DNA of 64,000 bases from Agrobacterium rosae. GTDB lineage: Bacteria; Pseudomonadota; Alphaproteobacteria; Rhizobiales; Rhizobiaceae. The position numbers and the translations under genes are program-made. A model generated the notes under the pieces. It ran no database searches. It was not told the origin of the DNA and saw nothing but the letters and a program-made list of their open reading frames with translations. The first letter of the stretch is position 1. Every line of letters begins with the position of its first letter. Location: the NCBI RefSeq assembly GCF_002915175.1, contig NZ_NXEJ01000011.1:1-64000 (forward strand), in the 5' to 3' direction. Below are positions 7,199 through 16,284 of this stretch, in pieces.

Positions 7199-9241
7199 AT
7201 GGACGAACAGGCTATTCAAAACAGCATCGCGACGAAGCTAAAAGACGCTGTAAATTTCAGCAATTCGAATATCGCGGCAAAAAATGAACAGGCGTTAAAG
7301 TATTATAAGCGCGCCTATCTTCCCGGCGACGACAAGATTAAAGGACGCTCGAAATGGGTGTCGCCCGAAGTTCAGCAGCGTGTCGATTGGTCCGTTGCCA
7401 GCATGATCCGCATCTTTGACAGCCCTGAAAATGTCTGCGAATTCCTACCATTTGGACCGGAAGACGAAGCTATCAGCCGTCAACAGACGCAAATCGTGAA
7501 CTGGACGCTTAAGACCAAAAATAGTCATTTGGCGTTTCTACAGCCATGGCTCCAGAACGGCTACATTTGCGGTTTAGGCATCGTCACCGCTGAATTTACG
7601 ACCGAAACTATTGAAGGTCTGCCGCGCACATTCAAGGGCGTTCCCGATGCAAATCTAGTCGCATTTGATCAGCAAGAAGAAGCTGGTCAGATCGTCATCG
7701 AGTCCGCGTCAAAGCCATACCTGAATGAAGCTGGAATTTCCGTTCGCGATCTGAAGATCAGGAACGTTCGCCGCAATCCCGTATTCAACGTATTGTCAGT
7801 AGCTCCGGAAGATTTCATCATCAGCCGTGACGCAAAAATCGATCCTGAGACCGGTGGCATCGCTGCCAAGCTACAGGGACATCGAAAGATCATGTCGAAA
7901 TCGGCATTGCTCGAAATGGGTTATGACGCCGATAAGGTTTCGCAGATTGCTTTTGCATCATCCAAGAACGACGGCATTGCGCTTGAGCGCTCCAAAGACC
8001 TTGATGGCGATCAGGGCGTTTCTGGCGATGATGTTGAAGTGTTTGTCGTCTATTGCAAAATGAAGATCGATAAGAAAGCTCGCCACTATCGTTTCACGCT
8101 TGCGGGTGGCATCGAAAAGCCGGTCCTACTCGATTACGAAGAAGTCAGCAAATTCTATCCATACGCGCCGTTCGTTCCGTTCCCGCAGGCAGACTCTCTC
8201 TTTTCCATGGGTATTGCCGACAAGATTGGCGATGATCATATTCTCATCACACGCCTAAACAGGGCAATTCTCGATGATCTCCACGCGCACGTTCATCCGA
8301 CCAAAATCGTCAACCCTGATTCGGTGAATCTAGATGACCTTCTGAATATTCACCCCGGCTCGATTGTTCGTTCAACTGACCCCACAGGCGGAATCTCTTA
8401 CAGCATCCCGCCCTTCAGCGGATCAGATGCTATGCCGGTAATTGCCAACATTTCGAACGGTCTCGACTATAGCACCGGCGTTGGTCCGCAGATGTCTAGC
8501 CTGAACGCTTCCGATCTTCAGAACACCACTGCAACAGCCGTCAATTCCCGCAATTCTGCCAGCCAGCTATTAGTTGAGATGGTTTCCCGCTATTTCGCAG
8601 ACACCGGCTATGCCTACCTAATCCGCATCGTCATAGATCAGCTTGTCCAGAAGCCGGAAGAAGCGCAGGAATTCATTGCGCGGCTGACCAACAACTTCGT
8701 GCCGATTGACGAGTTTTCACCCGAACTGGACGTGACCACATCGGTAAGTTTTGGCGTCATGAGCCGTGACCAGTCCACCGCCTCCCTGTCGAATCTCTTG
8801 ATGCAGCAAATGCAGGCGATGCAAGCTGGTCTGCCAATCGTGAATGCACAGACGATCTACAACACCCTTGCCAAGCTCAGTGAGACCACTGGTTTCAAGA
8901 ATAGCAGCCTTTTCTTTGTTGATCCTTCGACATTGCCGCCGCCACCACCACCGCCACCAGCTATCGATCCTAATCAGGGGTTGATCGACCTAGAAACCGT
9001 TAAGGCGCAACTGAAGGCGCAATCCGATGAAGCTGATCGCCAGTTCGAAATGCAGAAACTCGTTGCCCAACTCCAGCAACAGCAATCCGAATTCAAAGAT
9101 CAGATGGAATTGAAAACCAAGCAGCTTGAACAGGACTATCTACTCAAGCTGATGGAATTGGACAAGAAATACACACAACAAAGCGAGCCGAGAAATGACC
9201 TTTCTCAGCTTATGATTGAGGTTCCAGATGAACAATATTGA
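7199..9241 (+). CDS. Portal protein
   Basis: A 680-residue protein directly after terL, size and position of podovirus portals (SU10/N4-like large portals). The N-terminal region (FSNSNIAAKNEQALKYYKR, then RSKWVSPEVQQRVDW) and VAPEDFIISRDAKID at about residue 200 are typical of this group. It forms the dodecameric ring at the capsid vertex through which DNA passes. Near residue 580 there is an uninterrupted run of eight or nine prolines. After it, residues about 595-660 form a Gln/Lys-rich coiled coil (QLKAQSDEADRQFEMQKLV), likely the barrel or crown helix. The stop overlaps the next gene's start. Confidence 0.8.
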   Translation: MDEQAIQNSIATKLKDAVNFSNSNIAAKNEQALKYYKRAYLPGDDKIKGRSKWVSPEVQQRVDWSVASMIRIFDSPENVCEFLPFGPEDEAISRQQTQIVNWTLKTKNSHLAFLQPWLQNGYICGLGIVTAEFTTETIEGLPRTFKGVPDANLVAFDQQEEAGQIVIESASKPYLNEAGISVRDLKIRNVRRNPVFNVLSVAPEDFIISRDAKIDPETGGIAAKLQGHRKIMSKSALLEMGYDADKVSQIAFASSKNDGIALERSKDLDGDQGVSGDDVEVFVVYCKMKIDKKARHYRFTLAGGIEKPVLLDYEEVSKFYPYAPFVPFPQADSLFSMGIADKIGDDHILITRLNRAILDDLHAHVHPTKIVNPDSVNLDDLLNIHPGSIVRSTDPTGGISYSIPPFSGSDAMPVIANISNGLDYSTGVGPQMSSLNASDLQNTTATAVNSRNSASQLLVEMVSRYFADTGYAYLIRIVIDQLVQKPEEAQEFIARLTNNFVPIDEFSPELDVTTSVSFGVMSRDQSTASLSNLLMQQMQAMQAGLPIVNAQTIYNTLAKLSETTGFKNSSLFFVDPSTLPPPPPPPPAIDPNQGLIDLETVKAQLKAQSDEADRQFEMQKLVAQLQQQQSEFKDQMELKTKQLEQDYLLKLMELDKKYTQQSEPRNDLSQLMIEVPDEQY

Positions 9242-9473
9242 AAAAGCAAACGCAGCAATTCGCTTGAAAGAAAATGAAGATTTCCGCGATCTTATGCGCT
9301 GCATCGAAACCGAAATATTCGAAGCATTTATGAATACGAAATTGGGTCAGGTGGAAGAATTGGATAGCGTTCATCAGCTTTCACATGGCTTCCGTCTGAT
9401 CAATCAACGGCTAGATAAATACATTGAAATTGCGAAATTCGAAAATTCTTCGCAGAAAAATGAAGAATACTAA
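9228..9473 (+). CDS. Small unknown phage head-region protein
   Basis: An 81-residue, mostly helical protein. Start ATG 9228 lies inside the 3' end of the portal gene, with gagg six bases upstream, indicating translational coupling. No known domain is visible. Between portal and scaffold, small proteins of this kind are often head accessory proteins, but nothing in the sequence shows it. Confidence 0.5.
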   Translation: MNNIEKANAAIRLKENEDFRDLMRCIETEIFEAFMNTKLGQVEELDSVHQLSHGFRLINQRLDKYIEIAKFENSSQKNEEY

Positions 9474-9506
9474 CTCAGATAATAAATGACTTTAAGGAGA
9501 AACCAT

Positions 9507-9707
9507 ATGGACGCTCAAAATACAAAATATGACGCATCTTTCTTTTATGCGAAAAATCCCGAATTACTGGAACGAAATAAGCAACATGATGCGCTAGCAG
9601 CAATGACACAACTGCTACTGGATAGCGGATATTCCAAAGATGAAGTGATTGATCTGAAAGACGGTCGATTTCTGGACATCGTATACCGCCTATCAAGGCT
9701 GAAATGA
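9507..9707 (+). CDS. Small unknown phage protein
   Basis: A 66-residue protein starting at ATG 9507 with a strong ribosome site (aaggag, nine bases upstream). It is acidic and helical (KQHDALAAMTQLLLDSGYS) and ends in a short basic tail. No family is recognised. Its last helices (SGYSKDEVIDLKDGRFLDIVYRL) resemble the end of the scaffold protein (GFSEPEIKSIADFRIIDLLYRV), so it may be a scaffold-related or scaffold-derived piece. Confidence 0.5.
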   Translation: MDAQNTKYDASFFYAKNPELLERNKQHDALAAMTQLLLDSGYSKDEVIDLKDGRFLDIVYRLSRLK

Positions 9708-9728
9708 CGGTCTAAAAAATCAGAAATA

Positions 9729-9735
9729 CTAAATA
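9729..9735 (+). promoter_or_regulatory. CTAAATA box, distal copy before the scaffold gene
   Basis: First of two CTAAATA copies in the 65-base gap before the scaffold gene; 44 bases from ATG 9773. Confidence 0.4.
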
Positions 9736-9762
9736 AATCCAACCAAAATAACTTTAGGAACA

Positions 9763-9769
9763 CTAAATA
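9763..9769 (+). promoter_or_regulatory. CTAAATA box, proximal copy before the scaffold gene
   Basis: Second copy, ten bases from ATG 9773. A possible ribosome site (tagga) lies between the two copies. Confidence 0.35.
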
Positions 9770-9772
9770 GAA

Positions 9773-10696
9773 ATGGAAAGTGAAAGCAACAATCTCGAAA
9801 CGGGAACTGCACTTAGTTTAGATGAAGCGGCTGATTTGATTAGCCAAACTCTCGACGTATCTGAGGACTCCTTTGTTGAGCAACCAGACGAAAACGTTGA
9901 ATTACCGGAAGTGGATGAAGTCGTTGAGGCTCCTGAAACTGACGAGACGCCGGAAGAAGAGCAATATTTCGATATCGATGGCAATCAGGTAAGTCTGAGT
10001 GAAATTCGGTCCTCTTATATGAGACAATCCGACTACACCAAAAAGACCCAAGAGATTGCTGAACAGCGCAAATACTATCAGGAAAATCAGCGCGATATTA
10101 ACACGCTGCGATCTGAAGCGATGCAAGGCATTGAAGCCCTTAAGCATCAAATCAGCATCGAATTCCGCCAGATGGAATATCCCGATTTCGATTATTTGGC
10201 TGAAAATGATCCCGGCGAATATGTCCGACAGAAAGCCCAATGGGAAAAGCGTGAACACGCCGTTCGACAAATCTATGATGCTGAAAATGCATTGAAGCAA
10301 AAGGCAGCAGCATATGAGGCAGAACAGCATCAAGCGCAGATTCAGGAAACGAGCAATCGCTTCTTCGAAAAGTATCCTGATCTGAAAGACAGAACGAAAG
10401 CTGACGAAGTCTTTAGCGATATCACTGGACTTTTGATGGAGACAGGCTTTAGCGAGCCGGAAATCAAGAGCATTGCTGATTTTCGCATCATCGATCTCCT
10501 GTACCGAGTTGTTCAGGCTGAGAAAGCTCAGAAAGCAATTCCGAACGTGATCGAGAAAATCAATAAGAAACCGGTCATTTCTGCGAAGGAAAATTCGCGC
10601 AAGACCAGTGCTGATTATGATCGTCAAAGCTACGAAAAATTCAACCAATCGAGAAGTGTTGCGGATGCCGCTGCGCTGATCAAAAACCTTCTATAA
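9773..10696 (+). CDS. Capsid scaffolding protein
   Basis: A 307-residue protein immediately before the major capsid gene, where scaffolds lie. It has an extremely acidic N-terminus (about residues 1-65), then EEQYFDIDGNQVSLSEIRSS and YMRQSDYTKKTQEIAEQRK at about 82-100. This 'DGxxVxLxEI...RQSDYTxKTQE' pattern recurs in scaffolds of many tailed phages. The rest is long charged helices, and the C-terminus is basic, as required for capsid protein binding. The scaffold directs capsid assembly and is removed before or during packaging. Confidence 0.75.
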   Translation: MESESNNLETGTALSLDEAADLISQTLDVSEDSFVEQPDENVELPEVDEVVEAPETDETPEEEQYFDIDGNQVSLSEIRSSYMRQSDYTKKTQEIAEQRKYYQENQRDINTLRSEAMQGIEALKHQISIEFRQMEYPDFDYLAENDPGEYVRQKAQWEKREHAVRQIYDAENALKQKAAAYEAEQHQAQIQETSNRFFEKYPDLKDRTKADEVFSDITGLLMETGFSEPEIKSIADFRIIDLLYRVVQAEKAQKAIPNVIEKINKKPVISAKENSRKTSADYDRQSYEKFNQSRSVADAAALIKNLL

Positions 10697-10722
10697 CAAC
10701 TAAGAACAAAAGAGAAAGGATT

Positions 10723-11652
10723 ATGCCTACTTTAACTACTGTAAATCACGCTGGAATTCACGAAGACCTCAGCAACATCATCAACATGCTGGAACCAACC
10801 GAAACACCGTTTATTTCGTCTATCGGTAAGACCAAAGCTTCCGCCGTTCGTTCAGAATTTCTGATGGATGAGCTTGCTGCCGCCGATAAAAACAATGCTT
10901 TGGCAGAAGGCGCGGACGCAACGGATTCTACGCTTACGACCCCAACCAGACTTGGAAATATTTGCCAAATTTTCCAGAAAGATATTCGTCTTAGTTCCAC
11001 TTTAAACGCGGTCAATACGGCTGGCGCGGCAAAGGACGAACTTTCCAGACTTGTGGTAAAAAAGGGACTCGAACTCAAACGAGACCAAGAAGCCGCATTC
11101 GTTAGCTCCAATGCGTCCGTTGCGACTGGCACCCGTAAGCTTGGTGGTATGGAAGCTTGGATCAGCACGAACGCCCTTCACGGTGCTGGTGGTTCCTCCA
11201 CTGGTTACGCTGGTGGCATTGTCAACGCACCAACCGCTGGCACTGCTCGTCCCTTGACCGAAGCCCTGTTTATCTCGGCATTGCAGAAAATTTGGGAACA
11301 AGGTGGCACACCCAAGGATGTGATCGCACCCGGCACCCTGAAGCAGAAAATTAGCACCTTTAATGGTGGCGCGACGAAGCAACAGAACGCCGACAAGAAG
11401 ACCGTGAATCAGGCAGTGGACTTGTATGTGTCGGATTTTGGCACTGTTTCTATCGTTCCTCATCGTTTCATGTCCACGAATGTCGTGATCGCATACGACC
11501 CCGAACTTTGGAAGAATGCTGTCCTTCGCAATGTTCAGAAGGTTGAACTCGCGAAGACTGGCGATAGCGAACGCTATATGCTCGTTACTGAGACAACTCT
11601 TCAGAGTTTGAACGAAAAGGGGTCAGCCAAGATCGCAGACCTCAATGGTTAA
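10723..11652 (+). CDS. Major capsid protein (HK97 fold, DUF5309/SU10-like)
   Basis: A 309-residue capsid protein. It begins with an approximately 60-residue segment, EDLSNIINMLEPTETPFISS then LAEGADATDSTLTTPTRLGN, characteristic of the DUF5309 capsid family. LSRLVVKKGLELKRDQEAAF follows at about residues 107-126, and an Ala/Gly-rich surface loop with GAGGSSTGYAGG at about 150. The ribosome site is the phage-typical gagaaaggatt. A strong terminator lies 45 bases after its stop, as expected for the most expressed virion gene. Confidence 0.88.
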   Translation: MPTLTTVNHAGIHEDLSNIINMLEPTETPFISSIGKTKASAVRSEFLMDELAAADKNNALAEGADATDSTLTTPTRLGNICQIFQKDIRLSSTLNAVNTAGAAKDELSRLVVKKGLELKRDQEAAFVSSNASVATGTRKLGGMEAWISTNALHGAGGSSTGYAGGIVNAPTAGTARPLTEALFISALQKIWEQGGTPKDVIAPGTLKQKISTFNGGATKQQNADKKTVNQAVDLYVSDFGTVSIVPHRFMSTNVVIAYDPELWKNAVLRNVQKVELAKTGDSERYMLVTETTLQSLNEKGSAKIADLNG

Positions 11653-11696
11653 GCTGACCTTGAACGGCTAATAATCATAAATTCAAGGATCGACTT

Positions 11697-11722
11697 AGAG
11701 GCTCTTCGGAGCCTCTTTTTTT
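11697..11722 (+). terminator. Rho-independent terminator after the capsid gene
   Basis: An eight-base perfect stem (agaggctc 11697-11704, gagcctct 11709-11716) closed by a stable TTCG tetraloop and followed by seven T residues. It ends transcription of the head operon; the next gene has its own CTAAATA box. Confidence 0.92.
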
Positions 11723-11751
11723 GTGCGCAATCTGCCAAAATCAAGCGGTCG

Positions 11752-11758
11752 CTAAATA
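11752..11758 (+). promoter_or_regulatory. CTAAATA box restarting transcription after the capsid terminator
   Basis: CTAAATA 30 bases beyond the terminator T-run and 35 bases before ATG 11787. Because the terminator should stop upstream transcription, a promoter is needed here, and this is the best candidate. Confidence 0.5.
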
Positions 11759-11786
11759 CGTCAATAGACAAATTTAGAGGCATCCT

Positions 11787-12122
11787 ATGGATAATTTTCA
11801 CGCTGGCGATCTTCTTCAATCCGGCTCGGTCGTATGGGAAGATACGCCCACTCACACAGTTACTTTGATCCGCGACGGCGACAAAATTATTGTAAAAACT
11901 GACTACAAAAACATGCAGGCGATGCTGGATGCAAACGCAGCCGAATCCAGCGATTTCAATCAGACCGGCAAACATTCTGATGTCGTGAAAGTGGCTGGTA
12001 TTCCCATTGGTTTGTATTTCGATTGGAAGCGCGACGGCATTACTGACGATCCGGAAGCATTGAAACGCCGCCTCAATGACGCTGATTATGCAAAGTTTCG
12101 CGTCAATAATTGGAGGCTCTGA
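11787..12122 (+). CDS. Unknown phage protein between capsid and adaptor
   Basis: A 111-residue protein with agagg nine bases before its ATG. The N-terminal half contains beta-type segments (THTVTLIRDGDKIIVKTDY); the C-terminal half has an acidic, helical YFDWKRDGITDDPEALKRR. It stops one base before the adaptor ATG, so they share an mRNA. No family is recognised. Position suggests a head completion or connector accessory protein. Confidence 0.5.
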   Translation: MDNFHAGDLLQSGSVVWEDTPTHTVTLIRDGDKIIVKTDYKNMQAMLDANAAESSDFNQTGKHSDVVKVAGIPIGLYFDWKRDGITDDPEALKRRLNDADYAKFRVNNWRL

Positions 12123-12124
12123 TC

Positions 12125-12682
12125 ATGACATATCAAGAGTTTCTTGCCCTCATCAAATCCTACACGATCCGCGATGACGCACCGATCATCAGCTTTATCC
12201 TTCGCGCCGAATCTCACTTGCGCCCAATCGTTCGTCATTACCTTGCCGAAAAGACAATCGTTCTTTCGATCACAGACGACATTGCTGATCTGCCTGCCGA
12301 CTTCATTGAAATCCGTGCCATCACAGGAACCGAGAAGCGATACAAGCCGATATCCATCAACAGTGCCACTTCAGACGAGGTTGGCTATTATCGCATTGGA
12401 TCAACCCTGATATTTGCAGGGAAAGTCGAAGCCACGGTCAAGCTGACATACTATTCAGCCTTTACGCCGTTGACCGAGACGAACCAGAACTGGCTCTTCG
12501 GAAACTTCCAAAACGTCTACATTTCCGCCGTTTTGCGCGAGTTCTACCGTTGGGAGAAGGATGCCGAAGGTGTTGCATCTGAACAAGGCGCACTGAACGA
12601 AGCTCTGTCCGTTCTGGCTGAAGACGACCGCCGTGGACGCATGACCGGCTCTATTACGATTGGTGGTCCGACATGGCACTAA
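12125..12682 (+). CDS. Head-tail adaptor protein
   Basis: A 185-residue protein starting at ATG 12125 with ggagg nine bases upstream. Beginning with MTYQEFLALIKSYTIRDD, it continues with a helix-strand pattern and YYRIGSTLIFAGKVEATVKL then YISAVLREFYRWEKDAEG, as in adaptors of podoviruses (P22 gp4 or SU10 adaptor-like), which ring the bottom of the portal. The start of the tail hub gene overlaps its 3' end by ten bases. Confidence 0.6.
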   Translation: MTYQEFLALIKSYTIRDDAPIISFILRAESHLRPIVRHYLAEKTIVLSITDDIADLPADFIEIRAITGTEKRYKPISINSATSDEVGYYRIGSTLIFAGKVEATVKLTYYSAFTPLTETNQNWLFGNFQNVYISAVLREFYRWEKDAEGVASEQGALNEALSVLAEDDRRGRMTGSITIGGPTWH

Positions 12683-14190
12683 TCGATCAACCATTCACGT
12701 CATGGACTCCTGATCTTCCCGCCCTGAACAATCTGGGTCTGGTCAAGGCTCACAACGGTTTGCCCGGAAACAGCGCATTTCAGGGTGGTGTCACCTTCTT
12801 CCCTATGAAGGCGGCAAGCCTCTATTCCAATACATCTATGGCTTCACGCCCGCTCGGCACTGCCATTGGTCAGGACAAGGATGGTAATGCAAAGGTCTAT
12901 GGTGGATCGGCAACTGCACTTTACAAACTGTCGCCAACCAATCGCCAATGGACCAACATCTCCAGATCGGGTGGCTATTCGACTACCGGCAAGGAGCGCT
13001 GGAAGTCGGTCGAATTCGGCTCGCTCCAGCTTTTCACCAATTTTACCGACGAACCCCAATACATTGACATGAACGCAGATGTGCAGTTTGCCAATCTCAC
13101 GTCGCTCGTCAAAGGCAGACATTTGGCTACGCACAAAGGGTTCGCCATTCTCGGCAACACATATGATGCGCTGGACGGTGGCGTTCCCTATCGCGTTCGC
13201 TGGTCAGCAATCGAGAACCCTTCCGATTGGGTCTATTCGCAATCAACGCAGGCTGATTTTCAGGACATTTTTGGAAGCGGTTCGATTATGGGCATCGTCA
13301 CTGATGATCAATGCTGGATTTTGCTCCAGCGCGGGATCGCTCAGATGACGTATATCGGCGCGCCTTATGTCTGGCAGTTCACAGACCGCGTTGTTGGCAA
13401 AGGCTGTTCTGTTTCCGAAAGCCTGATTTCCATCGAAGGTGGACGCCATTTCTTCCTTTCAGATGACGGCTTCTACATGCTCCAGAACGGCAACCTTACG
13501 CCGGTTGGTGCCGGTCGCATCGACAAGTGGTTCATGCAAAATGCCGATCAGGACAAGCTCAACCTTATGTCCGTGGCATCCGATCCCCGTGAGTCCCTGA
13601 TCTACTGGTCGTTCTGTTCGGTGAATTCCTCAACGGGAAGACCCGATATGATGCTCATCCTCAATTACGTGACCGGAGAATGGTCAACGGCTGATGCAAC
13701 AGCGGACCTGATTTTCCCTAGCCTCTCCCTGCCTTGGACTATCGATCAGTTGGACACGTATCAAACGCTCGACAATGTGCCAGCTTCTTTCGATGATCCG
13801 ATCTGGTCAGGTGGAAAGAGCATGCTTTGGGGCATGAGCAACACAGGCGCGGTCTATAGCTATTCAGGGCAGACGCTCGAACTTTCCATTGAGACACCCG
13901 AATATCAGCTATCGAAAATCCTGCCGAACCAGACAGGTGCTGACATCACGTCGATATCTAAAGCTAGACCACTATTTGAAGGCAACGGAACCGCTCGTGT
14001 TCAGGTTGGAACGCGCAAGCTTCTATCCGATGAAATCACATGGTCTGATCTGAAAGATACCAGCCCTGAAACCGGCTTTGCGTACTTCCGTGAAAAGTCT
14101 CGGTTCCAGCGTTTCCGCGTCAAAATTTCTGGCAACTGGAAGACTGCTTTTGCTGTCCAGATCGACGGGTCTACGGCTGGAAAACGCTAA
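12673..14190 (+). CDS. Tail hub / packaged-DNA stabilisation protein (P22 gp10-like)
   Basis: A 505-residue protein expected to fold as a beta-propeller. The recognisable core is VRWSAIENPSDWVYSQSTQA at about residues 175-195, then GSIMGIVTDDQCWILLQRGI, a gly-rich VGKGCSVSESLISIEGGRHF and LSDDGFYMLQNG at about 270. This order is shared by P22 gp10-like stabilisation proteins and other podovirus nozzle proteins. It plugs the head below the adaptor. T7 gp12-like nozzle is the alternative name. Its TAA stop is part of a CTAAATA box. Confidence 0.62.
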   Translation: MALIDQPFTSWTPDLPALNNLGLVKAHNGLPGNSAFQGGVTFFPMKAASLYSNTSMASRPLGTAIGQDKDGNAKVYGGSATALYKLSPTNRQWTNISRSGGYSTTGKERWKSVEFGSLQLFTNFTDEPQYIDMNADVQFANLTSLVKGRHLATHKGFAILGNTYDALDGGVPYRVRWSAIENPSDWVYSQSTQADFQDIFGSGSIMGIVTDDQCWILLQRGIAQMTYIGAPYVWQFTDRVVGKGCSVSESLISIEGGRHFFLSDDGFYMLQNGNLTPVGAGRIDKWFMQNADQDKLNLMSVASDPRESLIYWSFCSVNSSTGRPDMMLILNYVTGEWSTADATADLIFPSLSLPWTIDQLDTYQTLDNVPASFDDPIWSGGKSMLWGMSNTGAVYSYSGQTLELSIETPEYQLSKILPNQTGADITSISKARPLFEGNGTARVQVGTRKLLSDEITWSDLKDTSPETGFAYFREKSRFQRFRVKISGNWKTAFAVQIDGSTAGKR

Positions 14191-14193
14191 ATA
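14187..14193 (+). promoter_or_regulatory. CTAAATA box overlapping the tail hub stop codon
   Basis: CTAAATA whose TAA is the stop codon of the upstream gene, 12 bases before ATG 14199, in the palindrome-like context cgctaaatagcg (14185-14196). Confidence 0.35.
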
Positions 14194-14198
14194 GCGTA

Positions 14199-14495
14199 AT
14201 GGAAAGAGTCTACGATCATACGAACACGCGACAAGTCACAAGCGTACTGAATCAAGTTGTCTCGCAATTTGACAATTGCGGTTCTGTGTCTTTGGCGAAC
14301 TCAACGACCACAACAACCGTTTCCAATTCCAAGATCAACAGCCAAAGCAAAATATTTCTTCAAGCTCGAACGACTGCCGCTGCAACTGCTTCAGCCAGCA
14401 CGTTCATTTCGGCAATCAATGACGGTTCTTTCGTCATTAATCATGCTTCTGCAACGACTGCCAGAACCTTCGATTATGTGGTTTTTAACGTATGA
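14199..14495 (+). CDS. Small Ser/Thr-rich unknown phage protein
   Basis: A 98-residue protein of low complexity: more than a third Ser, Thr and Ala, with no charged patches. The start ATG has no clear ribosome site but follows a CTAAATA box. The stop overlaps the next gene (ATGA). Such Ser/Thr/Ala-rich small proteins between tail genes are often structural, but I cannot assign a role. Confidence 0.45.
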   Translation: MERVYDHTNTRQVTSVLNQVVSQFDNCGSVSLANSTTTTTVSNSKINSQSKIFLQARTTAAATASASTFISAINDGSFVINHASATTARTFDYVVFNV

Positions 14496-14881
14496 TGCAG
14501 ATGGTTTTTAGCGAGCAAGAATATGAACGGGTTCGAGCATGGTTGCTGTCAGCATTCGATGCATCACCCGCTGTATTTGATGAAGCCGAAATGCTGGAGA
14601 AATTGCGCAAAAACGAATGGTATCTTGTCACCGCTGATCGCTCTGCATGTGTTCTTGAGCTTTGCAAATATGAAGATGAGTGGATTGCGAATGTGCTGCT
14701 TTTGGGCGGCGAGAAGAACAATTCCCTTAAAGAAATCATGCGTTGCCAGATCACCTTATGTCGTTTCCTGAAAGATCAGGGATTCACTAAATTAGTCGGG
14801 CAACCACGAAAAGAATTCCACAAACTCATCCTGAAACACGGCTTCGAAAAGAAAGAAGAAGAATTTATCAAGAGGCTTTAA
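14492..14881 (+). CDS. Small virion-region protein, GNAT-like fold possible
   Basis: A 129-residue protein. The order helix, strand with WYLVTADRSACVLELCKYED, strand WIANVLLLGG, long helix KEIMRCQITLCRFLKDQG, then KLILKHGFEKKEEEFIKRL resembles the small GNAT-like proteins found beside tail genes of podoviruses (compare T7 gp13). The acetyl-CoA loop (QxxGxG) is not present, so enzymatic activity is unlikely. It overlaps the preceding gene and is four bases from the next, so the operon is continuous. Confidence 0.4.
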   Translation: MMQMVFSEQEYERVRAWLLSAFDASPAVFDEAEMLEKLRKNEWYLVTADRSACVLELCKYEDEWIANVLLLGGEKNNSLKEIMRCQITLCRFLKDQGFTKLVGQPRKEFHKLILKHGFEKKEEEFIKRL

Positions 14882-14884
14882 TTA

Positions 14885-16282
14885 ATGGCATCAACTCCAA
14901 AAACGACCGAAACGACCACTAAGACAGAACCTTGGGATGGTGCCAAAGGCTACCTGCTTCAAGAATACGCGAACCTCGATAAACTCTATAAGGACGGCGC
15001 TCCAAAGCCATATGAAGGCTCACTTATTGCTGACCAGTCTCAGGCAACAAAAGATGCACTGGCACAAGCTGAAGCCACGGCTCGAAACGGCAACACATCG
15101 ACACTGACCAACGCAACGAATGCCGTCAATTCGGTCATGAATAGTTCTGGCAATCAGCAAGCGCAGAACACCTATTCTCAGCTTCAGAACACGAATGGTT
15201 TCGCGCCTAATCCGACGAATAATATGGCGTCTCAGATTGCCAATGGTCAGTTTTCCACTGGACAGACTTCGAACAACCCGGCGATGCAGTATCTTCAGTC
15301 CACGGCTTCCGGTGCAAATGTCGGAAAGAACCCGTATCTTGATCAGATGGTTGGCAATCAGCAAGACCAGATCGCGACCAAGCTGAAGAATGTGACCAAT
15401 CCGGGTATCGACAGTCAGGCAGCAACCCTTGGTCGCATGGGTTCTGGTGCATTCGCCTCACAGCGCAACAATGCCGAAAGCACCGCTGCCAACGAAATGG
15501 CGAAGGTCGCTACCGATCTCTACGGCAACCAATACAATCAGGATGTCTCGAACCAGATGAACGCGGCTGGTCAGTATGGCTCGATGTACAACTCGGACAT
15601 TGCGAACAACCAGAACCAAATCGCCAACGACCGTTCCTATCAGCTTCAGGGCATGAACAGCCTATCGAACAACTATCAGAATTCGATCTCCAACATGCTC
15701 GGTCTGAATGATCAGAAGCTCAATGCCGCCAACGCGCAGACTTCCGCAGATTCCAACCTGAATACGCAGAAACTGAATGCGGCTGGCATGTCCGGTCAGA
15801 CGTATGCGAACCAATATCTGCCAGCCCAACAGCTTGCTAATGTCGGTGCATCTCAGGATGGGCGGCTCGATCAGTTGAAACAGGCTGAAGTCGGAGCATG
15901 GGATAAGGCTCAAAATCAGCCACTTGTTAACAGCGCAAACTTCATCAATTTGCTGAATGGCGGCGGTTACAACAGCCAATCAACGCAGACACCTGTCTAT
16001 TCGAACACGGGTGGTCAGCTTCTTGGCGGATTGTCTGCGCTTGCTGGCTTGTTTGCCCTTTGCCAAGCATCTGAGAAGATTCTGCACAAGCATGTCGGCT
16101 TCATGCCGCTCACCAATGGTGATCGCATCGCAATCTACGAATTCACCTACAAAAACGATCCTGATCAACAGCGCTGGTTCGGTCCAATCGCGGAAGAAGT
16201 TGATCGCAAAACCGACGCTGCAATCGTACTGGACGACAAGCTCCATATCGATGTCACGAAACTTATGACGGAGGCAGCGTAA
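14885..16282 (+). CDS. Virion (ejection or tail) protein with S74-like C-terminus
   Basis: A 465-residue protein. Residues 1-385 are strikingly rich in Asn, Gln, Ala, Ser and Gly with almost no hydrophobic core except helical repeats (for example ANNQNQIANDRSYQLQGMNS), a composition seen in podovirus DNA-ejection proteins. The last 70 residues change character: CQASEKILHKHVGF, then IAIYEFTYKN and RWFGPIAEEVDRKTDAAIV. This matches the pattern of the Peptidase_S74 intramolecular chaperone domain (SDERLKE..YxFxYk...GxxAQEV). Here the leading Ser-Asp is replaced by ASE. The function is inferred from composition and position. Confidence 0.5.
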   Translation: MASTPKTTETTTKTEPWDGAKGYLLQEYANLDKLYKDGAPKPYEGSLIADQSQATKDALAQAEATARNGNTSTLTNATNAVNSVMNSSGNQQAQNTYSQLQNTNGFAPNPTNNMASQIANGQFSTGQTSNNPAMQYLQSTASGANVGKNPYLDQMVGNQQDQIATKLKNVTNPGIDSQAATLGRMGSGAFASQRNNAESTAANEMAKVATDLYGNQYNQDVSNQMNAAGQYGSMYNSDIANNQNQIANDRSYQLQGMNSLSNNYQNSISNMLGLNDQKLNAANAQTSADSNLNTQKLNAAGMSGQTYANQYLPAQQLANVGASQDGRLDQLKQAEVGAWDKAQNQPLVNSANFINLLNGGGYNSQSTQTPVYSNTGGQLLGGLSALAGLFALCQASEKILHKHVGFMPLTNGDRIAIYEFTYKNDPDQQRWFGPIAEEVDRKTDAAIVLDDKLHIDVTKLMTEAA

Positions 16283-16284
16283 TT

